From contig JAIOPE010000124.1 in NCBI GenBank assembly GCA_021414065.1, forward strand, positions 23,021-87,020: a stretch of DNA of 64,000 nucleotides. The letters run 5' to 3'. Each line of letters opens with the position of its first letter. The first letter of the stretch is position 1. The stretch is from Planctomycetota bacterium. Lineage in GTDB: Bacteria; Planctomycetota; JAJSAM01; JAJVHW01. The notes beneath the pieces were generated by a model. That model saw only the letters and a program-made list of their open reading frames with translations. It had not been told where the DNA came from and searched no databases. The translations under genes and the position numbers were made by a program. Below, in pieces: positions 34,116-43,353 of this stretch.

Positions 34116-35591
34116 ATGCTCCCCCTCCTCGCCACCGTCTCCCCGGAGACCATCGTCTTCCTCGCCGCGGGCGTGGCGGTCGTGATCGTGCTGATCGTCG
34201 TGCTTCGGCTGCCGTCGGCCAAGGCCGCACGGCACTCGGTAGCGTCTGCAGGATCGCCCGCGACGTCCGCCGACGGCGGTGCGTCCGGGCCCGTCTCCCG
34301 CGCCATGCTCTCGCCGCAGCACCGCCCGTTGCTCGATCGGCTGCGCGCGGAGGAGACGCGTCACGACGCGCTCGCGGCGGCGATCGCGTGCGGAAGCGCG
34401 ATCGTGCCCGACTTGACGATCGCCCTCGCCGACCCGTCCTTCGCATCGAAAGCCGACGTGCCGGACGCCGTGCGCTGGGCGCTTCTCGAGGCCATCGAGA
34501 AGATCGGCGATCCACGGGCGGCCCCGGCGCTCGCTGCGATGCCGCGCGCGTGTTGCGGCGCGGTGGACCCGACCGGCACGCTCGCAGCCCTGGGCGCCCC
34601 GGCCGCGCTCCCCGTGCTGCTCGCGGCGCTGTCGCCGATGTCCGCCTGCTCCAGCGGCTGCGGGGGCAACCCGGTGCTCTCCGGAGCGCTCGCGGGCATC
34701 ACGATCGCGGGGCGCAAGCGACGCGCGTCGCCGGAGTTCCGCGACGCACTCGCGCCGGCCCTCACGGAGCTCGTCGGTGTCGGCACGAAGAGCGAGGGCC
34801 CGTCGCCCGCCGATGCGCTGACGGCGCTCGACCCGGAGCTCGCGACGCGCACGTTCACGTCGGACGCGTTCATCGCGCGCGGCGGCGGCGCGGTGCACGA
34901 GGCCTTCCAGGCCCTGGCGAACGCCCGGGTAGGTGTGGACGGCGCAGTGTGCACTCGAATGCTCGACGCGATGCCCCGCCGCGCCCCGGAGGGCGCCGCC
35001 GAGACCGCCACGCTGACGTCGATCCTGCGCGTGCTCGCGATCTCCGGCCACGCTGAGGCTCGGCCGCGTATCTACGCTGCGTGGACGGCGAGCGAACCGA
35101 CTCTCCGCTCCGCCGGCCGCCTCGCGGCGCTCACGATCGAGGGGCTCGAACACGCGGAGACGTTCGTCGGCGAACGGCTCCGGACGGAAGGGCCCCGCTC
35201 GCTCTCGTTGCCTCAGCGCGTGGTCGTGCTCGTGCGAGGCTTCCTCTCGTCGGCCGGCTACGACGCGTTCTTCTCCACGCCGGCAGCGGGCGCCGCCGCC
35301 GACATCGAAACCGCCCTCCGCACGATCGGCGCGGGCGAGACGGCCGACGAGATCGCGACGGCCCGCGGGCGCTTCCGCGGCGGGATGCCGACGGATGTCG
35401 AGGAGCGCAAGCGCCGCGTGGAAGAGGCCGGCGCGGGCGGCCAATCGGCCTTCGCCGACCTCGATCACAAGCTCTACGAAGACATGGGCTCGATCGAAGA
35501 GCGCCTCGCGGACTACATCATCACGCACGCCGCGGAGTTTCGGCCGCGTGCCGCGACCGCGGGCGTCACGACCGCGACGCTGACCTCGTAG
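34116..35591 (+). CDS. Membrane-anchored helical-repeat protein with DMP19/DUF4375 domain
   Basis: This 491-residue protein has a membrane anchor at residues 8-30 (ETIVFLAAGVAVVIVLIVV). Residues 60-380 carry HEAT-like helical pairs. The C-terminal segment, with LSSAGYDAFFSTP, IETALRTIGAGETADEI and EERLADYI, matches the DMP19 (DUF4375) family, whose proteins are small DNA mimics or hypothetical domains. A mid-region has a Cys-rich patch (SACSSGCGGNP). The 3' end overlaps the convergent helical-repeat gene by 26 bases. The earlier ATG at 34029 lacks any start signal. Confidence 0.7.
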   Translation: MLPLLATVSPETIVFLAAGVAVVIVLIVVLRLPSAKAARHSVASAGSPATSADGGASGPVSRAMLSPQHRPLLDRLRAEETRHDALAAAIACGSAIVPDLTIALADPSFASKADVPDAVRWALLEAIEKIGDPRAAPALAAMPRACCGAVDPTGTLAALGAPAALPVLLAALSPMSACSSGCGGNPVLSGALAGITIAGRKRRASPEFRDALAPALTELVGVGTKSEGPSPADALTALDPELATRTFTSDAFIARGGGAVHEAFQALANARVGVDGAVCTRMLDAMPRRAPEGAAETATLTSILRVLAISGHAEARPRIYAAWTASEPTLRSAGRLAALTIEGLEHAETFVGERLRTEGPRSLSLPQRVVVLVRGFLSSAGYDAFFSTPAAGAAADIETALRTIGAGETADEIATARGRFRGGMPTDVEERKRRVEEAGAGGQSAFADLDHKLYEDMGSIEERLADYIITHAAEFRPRAATAGVTTATLTS

Positions 35592-36318
35592 CCGCGGCGA
35601 TCACGGCGCGCGCGCCGGCGCGCACGTCGGCCGTGACGTCCGGGTCGTCGGCGAGTTCGCCGCACCGGCAGATGCCGGCGATGTCGGCTGCGACCTCGGC
35701 TGCGTGGGCCTCGGAGAGCCCGGGGACCGCGTCGCGGACGAGCGCCAATCGCACCGCCGCCTGCTTCGCGTGCGGCAGGAGGCGGTCGATCACGAGCACG
35801 CGCTGGTCGCCGTCGGTGGATGCGAGCAGTCTGAGGAGCGCGAGGCGCCCGTGCCAGTCGATCAGGTTCGCGAGCGCGGTCGCACCGTGGAGCGTCATCG
35901 CCGGATGCCGCGCGATCGCTTCGAGCGCCGGAACGTCCGGCCGGTCGCCGAGTTCCCCGACGAACGCCGCGGCGAGCCGGAGCGACCCGGCGTGGCGGGT
36001 CGTGCGGAGCGCGAGCCGCGCGGCGTTGCGGAGCTTGCGCCGAGGCACCGCCTTCAGGAACGACAGGAACGTGAAGCGCGTCAGCGCGCTGCGCGCCGCG
36101 TCGAGCAACTCGGGCGTGTGACACGTCCCGGCTTCGTCCCACGCGGCGAGCGACGCGGATTCGTCGGGAAGCGCCGTCGCCGCGCGACGCAGCAAGGCGA
36201 TCAACTCCTCCGGCGCCGCGGCGATGGGCTCCGGGTCGGGGCCGATGTCGGCCGCGGCGCCGTCGCGCTCGATCCGTTCGAGCAGGCTGCCGGGAACACC
36301 GATCACGTTACCAATCAC
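35566..36318 (-). CDS. Helical-repeat protein of unknown function
   Basis: This 250-residue protein starts at GTG 36318, set by a GTGA overlap with the EI24 gene. It is nearly all helical. Segments such as DRPDVPALEAIARHPAM and GRLALLRLLASTDGDQRV resemble HEAT/Armadillo repeats, and LSEAHAAEVAADIAGICRC closes the repeat region. No catalytic motif or membrane segment is seen. It is the last gene of the HEPN/AbrB/EI24 operon. The two short Cys near its end (CRCGE) are its only metal-like residues. Confidence 0.65.
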   Translation of the reverse strand: MIGNVIGVPGSLLERIERDGAAADIGPDPEPIAAAPEELIALLRRAATALPDESASLAAWDEAGTCHTPELLDAARSALTRFTFLSFLKAVPRRKLRNAARLALRTTRHAGSLRLAAAFVGELGDRPDVPALEAIARHPAMTLHGATALANLIDWHGRLALLRLLASTDGDQRVLVIDRLLPHAKQAAVRLALVRDAVPGLSEAHAAEVAADIAGICRCGELADDPDVTADVRAGARAVIAAATRSASRS

Positions 36319-37127
36319 GTTGCGACGCTCCGGCGCACGGGGAACCCGTCGCCGAGTTGCTGGTCGAGGAGGACGCAGCCGACGAGCGCGCCGGGAAGGA
36401 ACGCGAGGTTCAGGCAGGGAACGAACAGGAGAAGAGTCTTGGCCATGCCGAGACCGATCGTCGCGCCTGGGTGCCGCTTCGCGAAGGAGACGCGCTGCGA
36501 CAGGTCGGTCCCGCGTGCGCCGAGAGCGAGGTCCACGAGGTCGAACCCTTCGAGCGGCATGAGCACCATCGCGAACAGGAACGCGCCAGCGACAGGCACG
36601 CAGAGCAACGGCAGGGCAACGGCGCTCCAGACGATCCGCACGAGCAAGAGGAGCACCGATTCGACGATCGGACGGACGACGAGACGGTCGAATCGGCTCC
36701 CGGTCCCGACGGGTGCGGGCGCCCCCGAGACGTCGGCGACGACGCGCTCCGCGAGGAGCGCGAGGAACGGCGACGCGATCGCGCGGACGAGCGGCGCGAA
36801 CGCGAAGAGCAGGAACAGCAAGCCGGCCACGGCGGCGAGCAGGAATTGGACCACGTCGGACGCGGTCTTCCATCCCCCGGCGTCCGGGAGCGAAAGCAGA
36901 CCAGCAGTCCATCCGCGCAGCCCGGCGAAGCCGCCGTAGAAGAGCGCGACCGTGAGCACGCCGCCGACGATCGCGGGCGCCGACGCGAGCAACCACCATC
37001 GGGGCCTCCTCGCCAGCAGCGCGACCCCGCGCATCCCGCAGGTGAACCCGAGTGCGACCTCGGCGGCGAAGCCGATGTCTCTCCGCGGCGGCGCGACCTG
37101 CGCCGGCAGTGGGTTCACCGGGAGCAA
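36315..37127 (-). CDS. EI24/CysZ-like membrane protein
   Basis: This 270-residue protein has the EI24 (CysZ-type) layout: a first cluster of two membrane segments (WWLLASAPAIVGGVL and following), a pair at 90-115, a hydrophilic loop, then two more segments with PLLCVPVAGAFLFAMVL and a C-terminal tail. Family members move sulfate or act at membranes. Key residues for sulfate uptake are not resolvable from sequence alone. It sits 4 bases from the AbrB-like gene and overlaps the helical-repeat gene. Confidence 0.75.
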   Translation of the reverse strand: MLPVNPLPAQVAPPRRDIGFAAEVALGFTCGMRGVALLARRPRWWLLASAPAIVGGVLTVALFYGGFAGLRGWTAGLLSLPDAGGWKTASDVVQFLLAAVAGLLFLLFAFAPLVRAIASPFLALLAERVVADVSGAPAPVGTGSRFDRLVVRPIVESVLLLLVRIVWSAVALPLLCVPVAGAFLFAMVLMPLEGFDLVDLALGARGTDLSQRVSFAKRHPGATIGLGMAKTLLLFVPCLNLAFLPGALVGCVLLDQQLGDGFPVRRSVAT

Positions 37128-37131
37128 CTGC

Positions 37132-37470
37132 TCAATCCCAGCGGAACGGGTGATCCGGAGGCGCGTCGCCGTCCTTCGGCTTCTCCTTCAGGCCCTTCTC
37201 GAACTGGTCGCGGAGGCGGTCCTTCTCCTTCGACTGCTCGCTCTGGATCTTCGAGAAGATGTCTTTGTCGAGCTTCTTCGCGAGCGGCGCGTCGAGAGGG
37301 TTCGTCGCGGCGTGCGGCGCCTTCTCGATGACGATCGTCTTCCCGTCGATCTTGAACTTGACGAACATCTTCGGGCCGAGCCCGGCCGCCTCGATGAATT
37401 CGCGCGGCACCGTGAGCTCGCCGTGGTCGCCGATCTTCCAGGAGCGAAGGTCCTTTGACGGGAGGCTCAT
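37132..37470 (-). CDS. SpoVT/AbrB-like domain protein
   Basis: This 112-residue protein has an N-terminal swapped-hairpin AbrB-like domain (KIGDHGELTVPREFIEAAGL, then MFVKFKIDGKTIVIEKA), of the type that binds DNA as a dimer, such as MazE antitoxins. The C-terminal part is Lys- and Asp-rich and helical (DKDIFSKIQSEQSKEKDRLRDQ). The ATG overlaps the HEPN gene stop by 4 bases (ATGA). With the HEPN protein it may form a toxin-antitoxin-like or RNA-binding pair. Autoregulation is the usual role of the AbrB member. Confidence 0.78.
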   Translation of the reverse strand: MSLPSKDLRSWKIGDHGELTVPREFIEAAGLGPKMFVKFKIDGKTIVIEKAPHAATNPLDAPLAKKLDKDIFSKIQSEQSKEKDRLRDQFEKGLKEKPKDGDAPPDHPFRWD

Positions 37471-37898
37471 GACGTCGGCTCCAGGAATCGGTTGCGGACG
37501 AGCCACGTCTCCACGGCGGCGACGAACTCGCGCGCCGCAGCGACCGCTTCGATCGCGTCCTCGCCCGTGACGCGGCCCAGGGGGACGTCGTCGGCACGCT
37601 GACGCAGCACCGCGAGCCTCTCGACGGCCGCGAGGTGCGCCCGCGGGATCTGACCGTTCTGGAGGAAGTGCAGCGTGGCCATGCGATGCACACCGTGCAC
37701 GTCCTGCGGGCTCCGCTTCTCCGTCGCCAGCAACGCCCGTTCCGCGTGGATGCACGCCTGGTGGGCGCGCGTCGCGCTGTCGGCGGCGAGTCCGGCGTCG
37801 CGGAGCAGAGCCGCGGCGCGGAGCGTCTCGTTCGCCTGCGAGACGAACGGCGCGGCGTCGATCTTGTCTTCGTTCGTGACGGTCTGGTACGTGGCCAT
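37467..37898 (-). CDS. HEPN domain protein
   Basis: This 143-residue helical protein fits the HEPN fold: an early helix with FVSQANETLRAAALLRDAG, then RAHQACIHAERALL, a His-rich middle (DVHGVHRMATLHF) and a final pair of helices (VAAAREFVAAVETWL). HEPN domains are often RNases in toxin-antitoxin pairs, with an RX4-6H site. A clear Rx4-6H is not seen, so the nuclease role is uncertain. It begins the operon with TAGGAT 9 bases before the ATG and no ribosome site. Confidence 0.72.
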   Translation of the reverse strand: MATYQTVTNEDKIDAAPFVSQANETLRAAALLRDAGLAADSATRAHQACIHAERALLATEKRSPQDVHGVHRMATLHFLQNGQIPRAHLAAVERLAVLRQRADDVPLGRVTGEDAIEAVAAAREFVAAVETWLVRNRFLEPTS

Positions 37899-37907
37899 GG
37901 GGCCGGA

Positions 37908-37913
37908 ATCCTA
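37908..37913 (-). promoter_or_regulatory. -10-like hexamer before the HEPN operon
   Basis: TAGGAT on the minus strand lies 9 bases before ATG 37898, with no ribosome site. Confidence 0.35.
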
Positions 37914-37927
37914 CCCGACGCGGCGCG

Positions 37928-40533
37928 TCACTCGTACGACAGCGCGTCGCGGAGTTCGGTCCGCACGGCGGCGCGGGCCGGGATGATCCCCGCGAGTGCG
38001 CTCGCGATCACGCCGAGCACGACCACGATCGAGAGCGGACCCCACGGAACGACGAACTGCGCGTACCAGCCGGTGTCCGCGACGAGTACGCGGCGGAGGG
38101 CGATCCACTCGACGGCGATCCCGCCGAGCAGGCCGAACGTCGCGCCGACCGCCCCCAGACACGCAGCCTGCATCACGATCGACCCGACGACCTGGCCGCG
38201 CGTGGCGCCCGCCGCCCGGAGGAGCCCGATCTCCCGGCGACGGAGAACGACCGCGATCCACAGCCCGTTGAACACGCCGAGGAACGCCACGGAGAGCGAC
38301 ACGGCGACCTGCGCGTAGCCGAGCCGGAAGAAGTCGGAGAGCAGCGCGCGGGCGGCGGCGCGGAACTCCGGCCCACTCGTCACCACGAGTTCCCGACCCG
38401 TCCCGACTGCGGCCTCGACGCGCGGGGCGACGTCCGAGAACGTCGCGCCGGGCGCGAGCATCACACTGAACTGGTCGGCGAGTCCGTCGCGCATCCGCTC
38501 CTCGACGACGCGGCGCGACATCAGCACGGTGCCGCGGGGCCACGAGTAGTCGGGGAACGTGCCGGCAACGCGCAGCGGGATGCGTCCGTCCGACGACGGG
38601 AGCTCGATCGTGTCACCGATCTGCGTGCCGTGCAACGCGGAGAAGTTCTCCGAGATGAGACACGCAGCGCCGGTCTCGACGTCGGCCAGGATCGCATCCC
38701 GAGGTCGCAGTCCGCCCGCGCCGGCGGCGTCGCTGCCGCTCACGTGGAGGTGCGTCATCCTGCGGAACTGCGGGATGTCGAGGGCCAGGATGAACACCCG
38801 CGTGCCGTTCCAGGGGATGCGGAGAGTGCGGACCGCAACGACCGTCTCGACGCCCGGGACGGAACGCAGCGTGCCGGCGAGCGACGCCTCCAGGGGCGTG
38901 TGACCGCCGCCCGCGAGCACGGTGCGGCCCGACGACACGAACAGGTCGCCCGCGACGTTCTCTTCCATCCACTCGATCGTGCCCTTCGAGAGCGACTCGA
39001 CGATGCCGAGCGTCTCGACGACGAGCGCGAGCCCGAACGCCAGAGCGGCGGCCGGCAGCGCGGCGCGGGCGGGACGTCGCGCGAGTTCCTCGGCTGCGAG
39101 CTCGCCGGGCACCCCGGCCACGAGGCGGAGGAGCGGCGCGATCGCCCGCGCCCCGAGCACGAGCATCGTCGGCGCCGACGCGACGAACGCCACGAGCAAC
39201 GAGAAGATCGCGTAGTAGCCGCGCAGTCGGATGTCGGGGCCCCACACGAAGAACGCCGTCGCGACCGCGAACACCAGGGCAGCCGCGGCGCGCGGGGCCG
39301 GCATCAATCGGCCGCGCACCGATTCCTCCGGACCTCGTCGGACTGCGTCGTTCGGGGCCTCGCCCGCTGCCCTCCGGGCGGGCACGAACGCGGCGACCAG
39401 CGCGACGAACGCCCCGACCGCGAGGCCCGACAACGCCAGCAGCGCAGAGACCTCCACGGGCGCCGGCTCCGACGGGAAGTACGTACCGGAGATCGTCGAG
39501 GCGACGCCCTGGAGCGACGTCGTCGCCACCGCCCAGCCGAGTCCGATGCCGAGTGCCGCGCCGATCAGCCCGAGCACGACCGCCTCGACGCAGAACACCA
39601 GCAGGACCTGCCCCCGCGTGGCGCCGAGCGCCCGGAGTATCCCGACTTCGCGCCGCCGCTCCGTGACGCCGATCGACACGGTGTGGTGGATCAGGAACAC
39701 GCCGACGAGCAACGCGACGACAGCACCGAGTTTCAGGCCGACATCGACCGCGCCAAGAACGTCGCCGGTGGACGGGTCGGCCATCCCCGGGGGGCCCACG
39801 AGCAGTGAGGGCGGGGCCTTCGGCGCCAGGGCGGCGCGAATCGCGTCCGCTGCGGCGCCGGGGTCGCGTCCGCTGTCGAGCGTGACGTCGATCCGGTCCA
39901 CGCGGTCGCCGCGCGCGAGCAACAGGCGGGCGGCTCCGACCGACACGAGGACGACGCGACCCGCGTTGCCGCGCGGCGCGTCGCCGGGGATGTCGAAGGT
40001 GCCGGCGACGGTGAAGCTCCGCCCGCCGCCGGCGCCCTGCAGGTGCAGCACGCCGCCGACCGCGAGTCCGAGTTCTTCCGCCAGCGGCATCGCGACGATC
40101 GCGCCCCCGCCCATCGCGAACGCCACCGGGTCGGCGACCGCGGCGTTCTTCGACGGATCGACGCCGCCCGCTCTGCGTCGCATCCGAGTCTCGGCGAGCG
40201 GGTCGATCCCGACGACCATCGCGCGCCGGCCGGGCATCGACGCGATGCGCACCCATGACGTGACGAGCGGGGCGGCCGCGGTCACGCCCGGGACGCCACG
40301 CACGTCGCCAAGGAGTGCGGTCGGCAGACCGGTCTCGTCTGCCGCGACGACCAGGTCCGCCCCCCCGGCGAGCGCCGACGTCGCGGCGGTGCCTGTGAGC
40401 ATCACGCTCCGCGCCACCGCGGCCGACGCCAGGTACGCCGCCACGCCGAGGGCCACAGCGGCGATCCCGAGCGCGGCGCGGAGTCGGTGGCGCAGCGTCC
40501 ACCGCAGGACGAGCCCGCGGACGAGCGCGGGGT

Positions 40534-40537
<4 letters not shown>
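37928..40537 (-). CDS. FtsX/MacB-type ABC transporter permease (large form)
   Basis: This 869-residue membrane protein has a MacB-like periplasmic domain after the first membrane segment (residues 20-45), three membrane segments of the first FtsX unit at about 265-395, a further group of membrane helices at about 425-510, a second large periplasmic domain and three closing segments at about 740-860. This double-FtsX form is found in lipoprotein or peptide exporters. The ATG overlaps the ATPase stop by 4 bases, making them one transporter. Confidence 0.9.
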
Positions 40538-41208
<671 letters not shown>

Positions 41209-41231
41209 CGTCGGACGCTGCGACGCGGCGG

Positions 41232-43301
41232 TTATGCGATCCCGGCCTGCCGCAGGAGCGCGGCGGAGTCGGGCGCGCGGCCGCGGAACCGTACGAACAA
41301 CTCGAGGAAGTCCTCCCCGCCGCCGCACGCGAGCACGGAGTTGCGGAAGTCCTGCGCCGCGCGCTGCGAGAAGATGCCTTCCTCTTCGAACCGCCCGAAG
41401 GCGTCGGCTGCCAGCACCTCGGCCCACTTGTAGCCGTAGTAGCCGGCCGCGTAGCCGCCCTGGAAGATGTGGAGGAACGAGTTCTCGAAGCGGTCGTAGT
41501 CGGGGGCCGGAACGACCGCCACGCGGCGTCGCACCGAGTCGATCACGTCGCGCACGTCGTCGCGGGCCGGATCGAACGTGGTGTGGAGTTCGAGATCGAT
41601 CAGCGCAAGCTCGACCTGACGCAACAGGTCCGACGCGGCGAAGAACGTGCGCGCACCGCGCATCTTGTCGAGGAGCGCCGCCGGCAGCGATTCGCCCGTC
41701 TCGACGTGGCTGCTGACGAGGGCGAGCGACTCCGGCTGCCAGATCCAGTTCTCGTGGAACTGGCTCGGGAACTCGACCCCGTCCCACGGAACGCCGTGGA
41801 TGCCGGACACCTCGCGGCGGTCGGCCGTCGAGAGCACGTGGTGGAGCGCGTGGCCGAACTCGTGGAAGAGCGTGCGAACGTCGTCGTGCGAGATCAGCGC
41901 CGGGCCCGTCGTGCCGTCGGTGGCGGGCGTCGGAGCCGGGAGGTTGCAGACGAGGTGGGCGACGGGCCGCTGGATCGTGCCGTCGCTCCGGAGTTTCCGC
42001 GAGACGCAGCCGGAAACCCATGCCCCGGCTCGCTTGCCGGTGCGCACGTAGGGATCGAAGAGAACGTGGCCGAGCACCGTGCCGCGGTCCGAGATCTCGA
42101 GCACGCGCACGTCCTCATGCCAGACGGGGACGACTCCGTCGGCGGTGCGGTCCTTCATCTCGACGCCGTACAACCGAAGGAGGAGGTCGCTCAGCCCGGA
42201 GAGCACGCGCGGCAGCGGGAAGTAGGCCCGAAGCTCCTCCTGCGAGAACCCGTGGAGCGCCGCGCGGATCGTCTCTCGGTAGAAGCCGATGTCGTGCCGC
42301 CCGATGGGTTCGATCCCGGCATCCTTCCGCGCGAGCGCGGCCACCTCGGCGGTCTCCTCCCGCGCCCGCGGCAGCGCACGGTCGGCGAGGTCGAGCAGGA
42401 AGGCCCGAACCTCGGCAGGCGACCGAGCCATCTTCTTCGCGAGCGAGAGTTCGGCGTAGTCGGCGAAGCCGAGCAACTGCGCGAGTTCGCGGCGGAGCTT
42501 CAGGATCGACACGATGACCGGACCGTTGTCGCGCGCCCCCGACGACGCGCGGCCGACCCACGCGCGGTGGAATCGCTCGCGCAGCTCGCGGTTCCTCTGG
42601 AACATCATGAAGGGTCCGAGCACGGACTGGTCGAGCTTGAACGAGTAGCGGCCCGCGGGGGCGGCCGGATCGTCGGCGAGCGCTGCGGCTCGGGCGGTCG
42701 CGAGCAGCGTGGCGGGCAGACCCTCGACGTCTTCGGCGCGATCGAGCACCAGGCGGAAGTCCTTCGCGTCGTCGGCCGCGTTCTCCGCGAACTTCGACCC
42801 GAGCGACGCGAGTTCGCTGCGGATGGCGCGCGACCGCTCCTTCCCTTCGTCGTTCAGGTCCACGCCTGCCAGCCGGAAGTCGCGGATCTGGTCGGCCAGG
42901 ATCTTGCGGTGAACCGCGCTGAGCCCGTCGGACGACGGCCCGGTGGCGAGTGCCTGCAGTGCGCGAAAGAACCGCGCGTCCTGGCCGAACTTCGACCGAT
43001 GGCGCGTCATGATCTCCTGCCCGGCCCGGTGCGCAGCGCGCAGCTCCGGCGTGCCGAGCGTCGCCTCGAGATTCTCGATCGCGGTCCACGCGCGCTCGAT
43101 GCGCTCCTCGGCTTCGTCGATCGGATCGACGATCGCGCTCCACGTCGATGCGCCCGGCGTCGCCATCACGACGTCCACGAGCGCCTCGGCCTCCTGCACC
43201 CGCTGCCGCACCGCAGGCTCGCCGTGCGCGGCGTCGATGCTGCCGTAGCGGGTGGGACCGGATACGTCGAGGAGGGGATTGCTCTCGGTGCGTGGCGTCA
43301 T
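41232..43301 (-). CDS. M3 family oligopeptidase (PrlC/oligopeptidase A type)
   Basis: This 689-residue zinc peptidase has the catalytic motif FHEFGHALHH (His480, Glu481, His484) and a later Glu ligand in FPSQFHENW. It is mostly helical, with the groove of thimet-oligopeptidase-like enzymes, and has no signal peptide, so it degrades peptides in the cytoplasm. The ATG is the 43301 start; the frame continues upstream without a good signal. It precedes the ABC exporter genes by 23 bases. Confidence 0.94.
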   Translation of the reverse strand: MTPRTESNPLLDVSGPTRYGSIDAAHGEPAVRQRVQEAEALVDVVMATPGASTWSAIVDPIDEAEERIERAWTAIENLEATLGTPELRAAHRAGQEIMTRHRSKFGQDARFFRALQALATGPSSDGLSAVHRKILADQIRDFRLAGVDLNDEGKERSRAIRSELASLGSKFAENAADDAKDFRLVLDRAEDVEGLPATLLATARAAALADDPAAPAGRYSFKLDQSVLGPFMMFQRNRELRERFHRAWVGRASSGARDNGPVIVSILKLRRELAQLLGFADYAELSLAKKMARSPAEVRAFLLDLADRALPRAREETAEVAALARKDAGIEPIGRHDIGFYRETIRAALHGFSQEELRAYFPLPRVLSGLSDLLLRLYGVEMKDRTADGVVPVWHEDVRVLEISDRGTVLGHVLFDPYVRTGKRAGAWVSGCVSRKLRSDGTIQRPVAHLVCNLPAPTPATDGTTGPALISHDDVRTLFHEFGHALHHVLSTADRREVSGIHGVPWDGVEFPSQFHENWIWQPESLALVSSHVETGESLPAALLDKMRGARTFFAASDLLRQVELALIDLELHTTFDPARDDVRDVIDSVRRRVAVVPAPDYDRFENSFLHIFQGGYAAGYYGYKWAEVLAADAFGRFEEEGIFSQRAAQDFRNSVLACGGGEDFLELFVRFRGRAPDSAALLRQAGIA

Positions 43302-43353
43302 CACCGGAGATTCACCGTCCGGAGCGACTTGCCGAAGCAAAGCCCCGGCGCAG

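Noticed and set aside
33898..34515. Longer N-terminus for topoisomerase VI B
   Set aside because: The extension is Arg/Pro-rich and covers a divergent gap; the ATG at 33897 starts a normal N-terminal part of the family.
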